DNA of 64,000 nucleotides from Carposina sasakii. Taxonomy: Eukaryota > Arthropoda > Insecta > Lepidoptera > Carposinidae. The notes under the pieces are model-generated. The model did not search any database. It was given only the letters and a program-made list of their open reading frames with translations, and had not been told where the DNA came from. The stretch spans positions 7,261,501 through 7,325,500 of the forward strand of contig CP053159.1 in assembly GCA_014607495.2 (NCBI GenBank), read 5' to 3'. This document shows, in pieces, positions 54,801-60,800 of the stretch. Position 1 is the stretch's first letter; every line of letters begins with the position of its first letter. The position numbers and the translations under genes are program-made.

Positions 54801-57800
54801 AAGCAGTACGCAATACCAAATCAAGAACATCTATAAAGGTTCTTGAAGATATATTCGCCACCTTTGGTAGTCCGAAGATAATTATTTCTGACCAAGGGAG
54901 TAGTTTTACATCAGCGGAGTTTAAAAAGTACGTAGATACGATTGGCTCGAAACATATTCTTAACGCCGTCGCTACACCTCGGGCAAATGGCCAAATAGAA
55001 CGGTATAATAGGACAATTCTGAGTTCTCTAGCAGCAATGAATTTTAACAACAACGATGCTGATTGGGATTTAAATCTCCCCAAATTACAGTGGAGTCTTA
55101 ATAATACGATTAATCGAAGCATCGGAAAAGCTCCTGCTGAAGTAATGTTTGGGCACCGCACTACTAATTCATCGGAAGGAATAATTAGGAATACTCTTGA
55201 TAATACAGAGACTGAAAATAGTGTTGAGGAAATTAGGCATGAAGCACATAACACAATTAAGGAGCAACAAAAGAAAATGAAAAGATCATTTGATAGCCGT
55301 CGAGCACCAACCAGGTTCTTTAAAGAAGGCGAACTCGTGATGATACCAAACTATAACACAGATAAAGGAAAAAGCCAAAAACTACAACCAAAATTCCGAG
55401 GACCCCTGAAAGTCTCGGCAGTTTTAGACCATGATCGATATGAGGTATCGTCTATTGAGGGACACTCAACCAGGAAATACAAAAACATTTTCCCAGCGGA
55501 CCATTTAAAGCCGTGGATCACATTTGATATCACCCCCACAAACAGTGGTGATTCGGATAATTGACGAAAATAAATAATATAAAATATATAAATAAATAAA
55601 TAAATAATATAATTCACATGGATAACAATAAAAATAATTTAAAAGTTGATTTGATTTTAGTTGATGAATAATAAGTTTAATAAGTACCATTTAAGTTCAT
55701 TTTATGATTATATTAATAATAAAAAAAAATGTATATATTGAGTTCATTTATAGGATTGTTTATAAAAGGATGGATAAATTGATTGTCCGCCCATATGTTT
55801 ATGAGACTACTGCTATATTTGTATATGTTCATTGAAATAATGATAATTTATATAGTACTTGATTATGAAAGTAAAGTCTAGTGTTATAAAACAAAATAGT
55901 TTAAATAGTTCCTACCCTATCCGATCCTCAAGCTCATCTAGGTAAGCAAGACCGACAGACCGAGGTGGTAGTATCGGTAAACATAGTCCATAGATGGTGC
56001 AGGGAGACGGAAGGAAACCGAGGCACCTGAGTAAGAATAAGTTAAGTTGCAACTTCACAACAATAAAGCAAGTGAGACCGAGATCCGAGGGTGGTGAGCG
56101 GTATTAACATCAGTTAAAAGTTTGGATACGTCCGACACACGAGGGTGGTAAGCGGAATCCAAGATGTAGTACAACCTTATAACAATAAGGCAGACCGAGA
56201 CCCGAGGGTGGTGAGCGGTGTTAACGTATATTAAAGTTTGGATATGTCCGACACACGAGGGTGGTGAGCGGAATCCAAGATGTAACCTTATAACAATAAG
56301 GCAGACCGAGACCCGAGGGTGGTGAGCGGTGTTAACGTATATTAAAGTTTGGATATGTCCGACACACGAGGGTGGTGAGCGGAATCCAAGATGTAGTACA
56401 ACCTTATAACAATAAGGCAGACCGAGACCCGAGGGTGGTGAGCGGTGTTAACGTATATTAAAGTTTGGATATGTCCGACACACGAGGGTGGTGAGCGGAA
56501 TCCAAGATGTAGTACAACCTTATAACAATAAGGCAGACCGAGACCCGAGGGTGGTGAGCGGTGTTAACGTATATTAAAGTTTGGATATGTCCGACACACG
56601 AGGGTGGTGAGCGGAATCCAAGATGTAGTACAACCTTATAACAATAAGGCAGACCGAGACCCGAGGGTGGTGAGCGGTGTTAACGTATATTAAAGTTTGG
56701 ATATGTCCGACACACGAGGGTGGTGAGCGGTGTTAACGTATATTAAAGTTTGGATACGTCCGACACACAAGGGTGGTGAACGGAATCCAAGATGTAGAAC
56801 AACTTTGTAACAATAGAGCAGACCGAGACCCGAGTGAGGTGAGCGGTATGAACATTAGTTAAAAGTTTGGATACGTCCGACACACAAGGGTGGTGAACGG
56901 AATCCAAGATGTAGAACAACCTTATAACAATAGAGCAGACCGAGACCCGAGTGTGGTGAGCGGTATGAATGAACATTTAATAATACATTTGACACCCGAG
57001 GGTGGTGAACGGATAACGAGCAGTAGTACATCTTAAGGCAGACCGAAATCCAAGGACGGTGAACGGATGTTGCATGACCAAAATTATGAAAAGATAGAAG
57101 AAGTGCACTAATTAAGGAAAATTATTGCAGATAATCTTATGATTAGGACAGAATTTCTAATTTCTAAGTTACGATAAAATTGTTACTTATGTTATTTTCT
57201 GTTACACTATATTGTATAAGTATACTTAGTGAAAATGATATTTCAGCGTATGGGGACATACGATATACTAGGTTAAGAATGGCCGAAGCTATTTAGGAAT
57301 GAGGTCATTCCATCTCCAGGATGGCCGATTATTAGCAACTTCATTTTATGATTGGAGATTTCGATAACTACATAAAATATATTGCCAACATTTTGGGCAT
57401 TTTGGATGAGTCCAGGCCAAAAGTGAAAACATTTGTAAAAAAGTATTATACTCTATGTAAAAAAACAAGTCTGTGTGGTTGTTGGACACGGATCTAGGAA
57501 GCGGTAGCGTGGGATTTGTACAATTCAAGTTATAATTAATAAGTAATAAATTACAATTGAACCGGTAAGTGCCGAATCAGTGTTTTATTCAATTATCATA
57601 CAGTAAACTGTCGTTCCTACATTGTCCTGTGAGATAGGAGTGTTTACTAAGTACTTGTTTTAAAATAATTATTGAAGACCGCAAAGTTTGGAGCTTCGTA
57701 TACCAAGACATTACCTTTATGCAAATAAAGCCTTACACACGCTTTACTAAAGCTGCCAAATCTCTCTTAGGCTACCATCATAACGCAGGAACCGAGTAAT

Positions 57801-60800
57801 GAACAATATGTGTGTAGGTATGACAATACCTATTGGGGTAGAAATATATAGGGGTTAAATATAGGGTGGCAGCAGTGAAACAACATCTTAACGAACATTT
57901 GAAACATATATGTGCCTAGCTGTCAGAACGTTAGCCTAGAACGTTAATTTGTAAATTAAGATCTAAATCAAATAAATACTTTAGGTACATAACTAAACAC
58001 AAACCTAAAATAAATCTTAAAAACTTTGTAATGTGTTACATACAATAGCTCGATGACAGCTGACATGCCTTATTACCTGACAGCACTAGAAAGGGTGTTA
58101 TTTATTGATTGTTTGATGCTTTAGGTATTACTGCTTGCCGCAAATTCAGAAGAATCTCATTTATGCCTCTCTGATGGAAAATTGCACTAAATAAGAACTT
58201 AACATCCTGTATAAGTTATCACTATAGGCTGAACTCGCCATTTATTATTATTATGTAGATATATATATATAAAGTAACTAGCGGACCCGACAGACGTTGT
58301 CCTGTCCCACGCCTTAAATACAAACTTTCTGAAATAAGCTGTAATAATCTGGACCGTTATAAAAACATTATCTAGTTGACCGAATTGTGAATCTAAACAT
58401 TTCCGAGATATAACAACCATATACCGGGCGTAACTAAAACTAAAGTATACTTTTGAATATTTGACACAACGACTGCAGCACAAATCACATGTTTATTTTC
58501 CATATAGTATGGTGATTTCAAGGCTCAAATTTTGTGCATAGGTTTTCTTTAGTGGGCTATTTACATAGCTTTTGGCTTAAAATATATTTTATGTTACACC
58601 CTGTAAAATGTTTTGAACTCCGTCCACGTGGACTGCAGAAAAAAAATGTCGTTAACCGAATTGTGAATCTAAACCATTCTCGAACCCACATACACAAACA
58701 CACAAAATTTCATCAAAATCGGTCCAGCCATTTAGAAGAAGTTCTATTAGGTACAAACATAGGAATAAAAGATTTATATTGTTGTTGATGTTCGAACCTT
58801 TTACATAGGATCCGGCAGACTGCGTTCCAGTCGCTGTGTTGAATATTTAAAAGTATTCTGTTAGTGTGTTTATGATTGAACTCCATCTAAACGGCTGGAC
58901 CGATTTTAATGAATTTTTTTGTGTGTGTTCAAATAGGTTCGAGAATTGTTCAGATTTACAATTTGGTCAACGACATTTTGTTATTTCTGCAGTCCACGCG
59001 GGCTGAGTTCAAAAACATTATTCAGTTGACCGAATTATGAATCTAAACTATCCTCGAACCCACTTGAACACACACAAACAATTTCATCAAAATCTGTCTA
59101 GCCGTTTAGAAGGAAATCCATTACAAACGCAAGAATAGAAGATTTATTTATGTAAGGAAAAGGAAACATTTCCGAGATATAACAACCATCTACCAAGCGT
59201 AACTGAAACTAAAGTATATTTTTGAATATTCGACACAGCGACTGCACCACAGTCTGCCGGATCCTATGTAAAAAGTTCTAACATAAACAACAATATAAAT
59301 CTTCTTTTCGTGTTGTTTTAATTGAACTCCTTCTAAACGGCTGGACCAATTTTGATGAAATTTTGTGTGTATGTTCTAGTGGGTTCGAGGAAGGTTTAGC
59401 TTCACAATTCGGTCAATTTAATAATGTTTTTGGACTCCGTCTGCGTGGACTGCAGAGAAAACAAAATGTCGTTGACCGAATCCTAAGTCTAAACCATTCT
59501 CGAACCCACTAGAACACACATACAAAATTTCATCAAAATCGGTTCAGCTGTTTAGAGGGAAATTACAAACACACGAACAGAAGATTTTTATATATAAAGA
59601 TTGCAGAATGTACACTATTGAATTTTAGTATACTTACCTACTTTATCTACGATAAAATGCAATCGGGGTAATAGGAGATACCCCACTCAATAGATAGTCG
59701 GTCAATAAAGAGTCGAGTTTACTATGAAACACAGAAAATAAGCACATTTTTTTTGTTTCAAACATCCTCAATAATCACAACACGTCATTTAACTATTCCA
59801 GTTGATTGAAGTGAAAGACATCGAAGCACCAAACGTGGCGCACGGCAGCAGCCGCCACCGAAGCCGCAAGCCTGGCCGCGGACGGGACCTGTACCTCACC
59901 ATCTCGGAGCTCGAACTGGTGGCCACCGGCCGGCTGGAGGTCACCTGCGTCAGCACCATCCCCGAGTTCAGGAGTATAGACGACAAATTTGCTGATCTTA
60001 GAAACGATACTGTTATAGGTGAGGACATTTTACGTTATTCTTTTGCGAAAGTTAGTCTGACAATGCAGTGATGTGTCAGGTTACATGATTATGTTTTTCT
60101 ATATCCTGGAAGAATAGTGGATCAAATCTACAGGTTGAACCGTTTATCAGGCTCGATCTACTTGCCCCGTAGAGTGTCCATTAGCTTAGTAATTAATAAT
60201 TTATTTATTAAGTATAGGAGATTATAACAAATCTAAAAACAATCTACCAGTGCTACCGCGTCGCTTCTATCCACATACACCGCCAAAAAGAACATTAAAA
60301 TTACGAGTACACCCAAGTACCCAAATCCTCAGCAGTGATTAAACTTTGAAAATAATGTGACACTATCTGCACGAGGCTCTTCAGGCCAAAGACAAAGGCA
60401 TCGCGATAATAAAGCCTATTACAATAACGGAGACGCGAGTTTTACCCTTTTGTTCGTCGGCGTCTCCAGTTTTATGTATTTTACGGCGCCAGATTCAGTC
60501 GTTCAAAATTGCCAGTCTCATCCGATAAAACAAAATGTTCTGGAATTGAACAAGCTGCCATTTATGAAAGAGGGAATTGTGCGAAAAACAAAAATTGTGA
60601 CTTTTTTGCAACGAGGATCAGTTTGTTTGGTCTCTTTATAACATTTTTAGAGAGACTTTCTGAATCTTTGATTTAAAAAATATAATTTCCTTCATAAGTA
60701 AATAAGTAACTGGCAAGTAGTAGCAACGAAAACTTTAAAGTTAAAGTACTTTCAGTCCTCTAGTTTTTAGTACTTGCCTTGGCAAGATGGTTTTAAAATA

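Larger units (their letters stand above)
49655..57647 (+). mobile_element. Ty3/gypsy LTR retrotransposon, complete in length but coding-defective
   Basis: The element is about 8.0 kb, bounded by two 318-bp direct repeats. It holds in order a leader, an SR-rich gag start, capsid remains, two CCHC knuckles, protease, reverse transcriptase, RNase H and integrase, the gypsy domain order. A 1.1-kb tandem array follows before the 3' LTR. Gag and pol carry at least three frame breaks and one stop (see the entries below). The LTRs look identical by eye, which means a young insertion. I see no target-site duplication: the flanks are cacc on the left and taag on the right. The element sits in the Beat-like intron before exon E in the sense orientation. 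Clade within Ty3/gypsy was not settled. Confidence 0.93.

Noticed and set aside
51153..55690. Several minus-strand ORFs of 60-166 codons across the retrotransposon
   Set aside because: They are antisense shadows of gag-pol and none has independent motifs.
56743..56976. Minus-strand ORF with repeated peptide in the tandem array
   Set aside because: The 116-bp period is not a multiple of three, so the frame is open only over a short, diverged part of the array.
55951..57072. CRISPR-like array
   Set aside because: The repeats are head-to-tail without unique spacers, inside a eukaryotic retrotransposon; it is an ordinary tandem repeat.
60357..60641. 94-codon ORF in the last Beat-like intron
   Set aside because: Intron-like composition, no motif, and the flanking exons join in frame without it.
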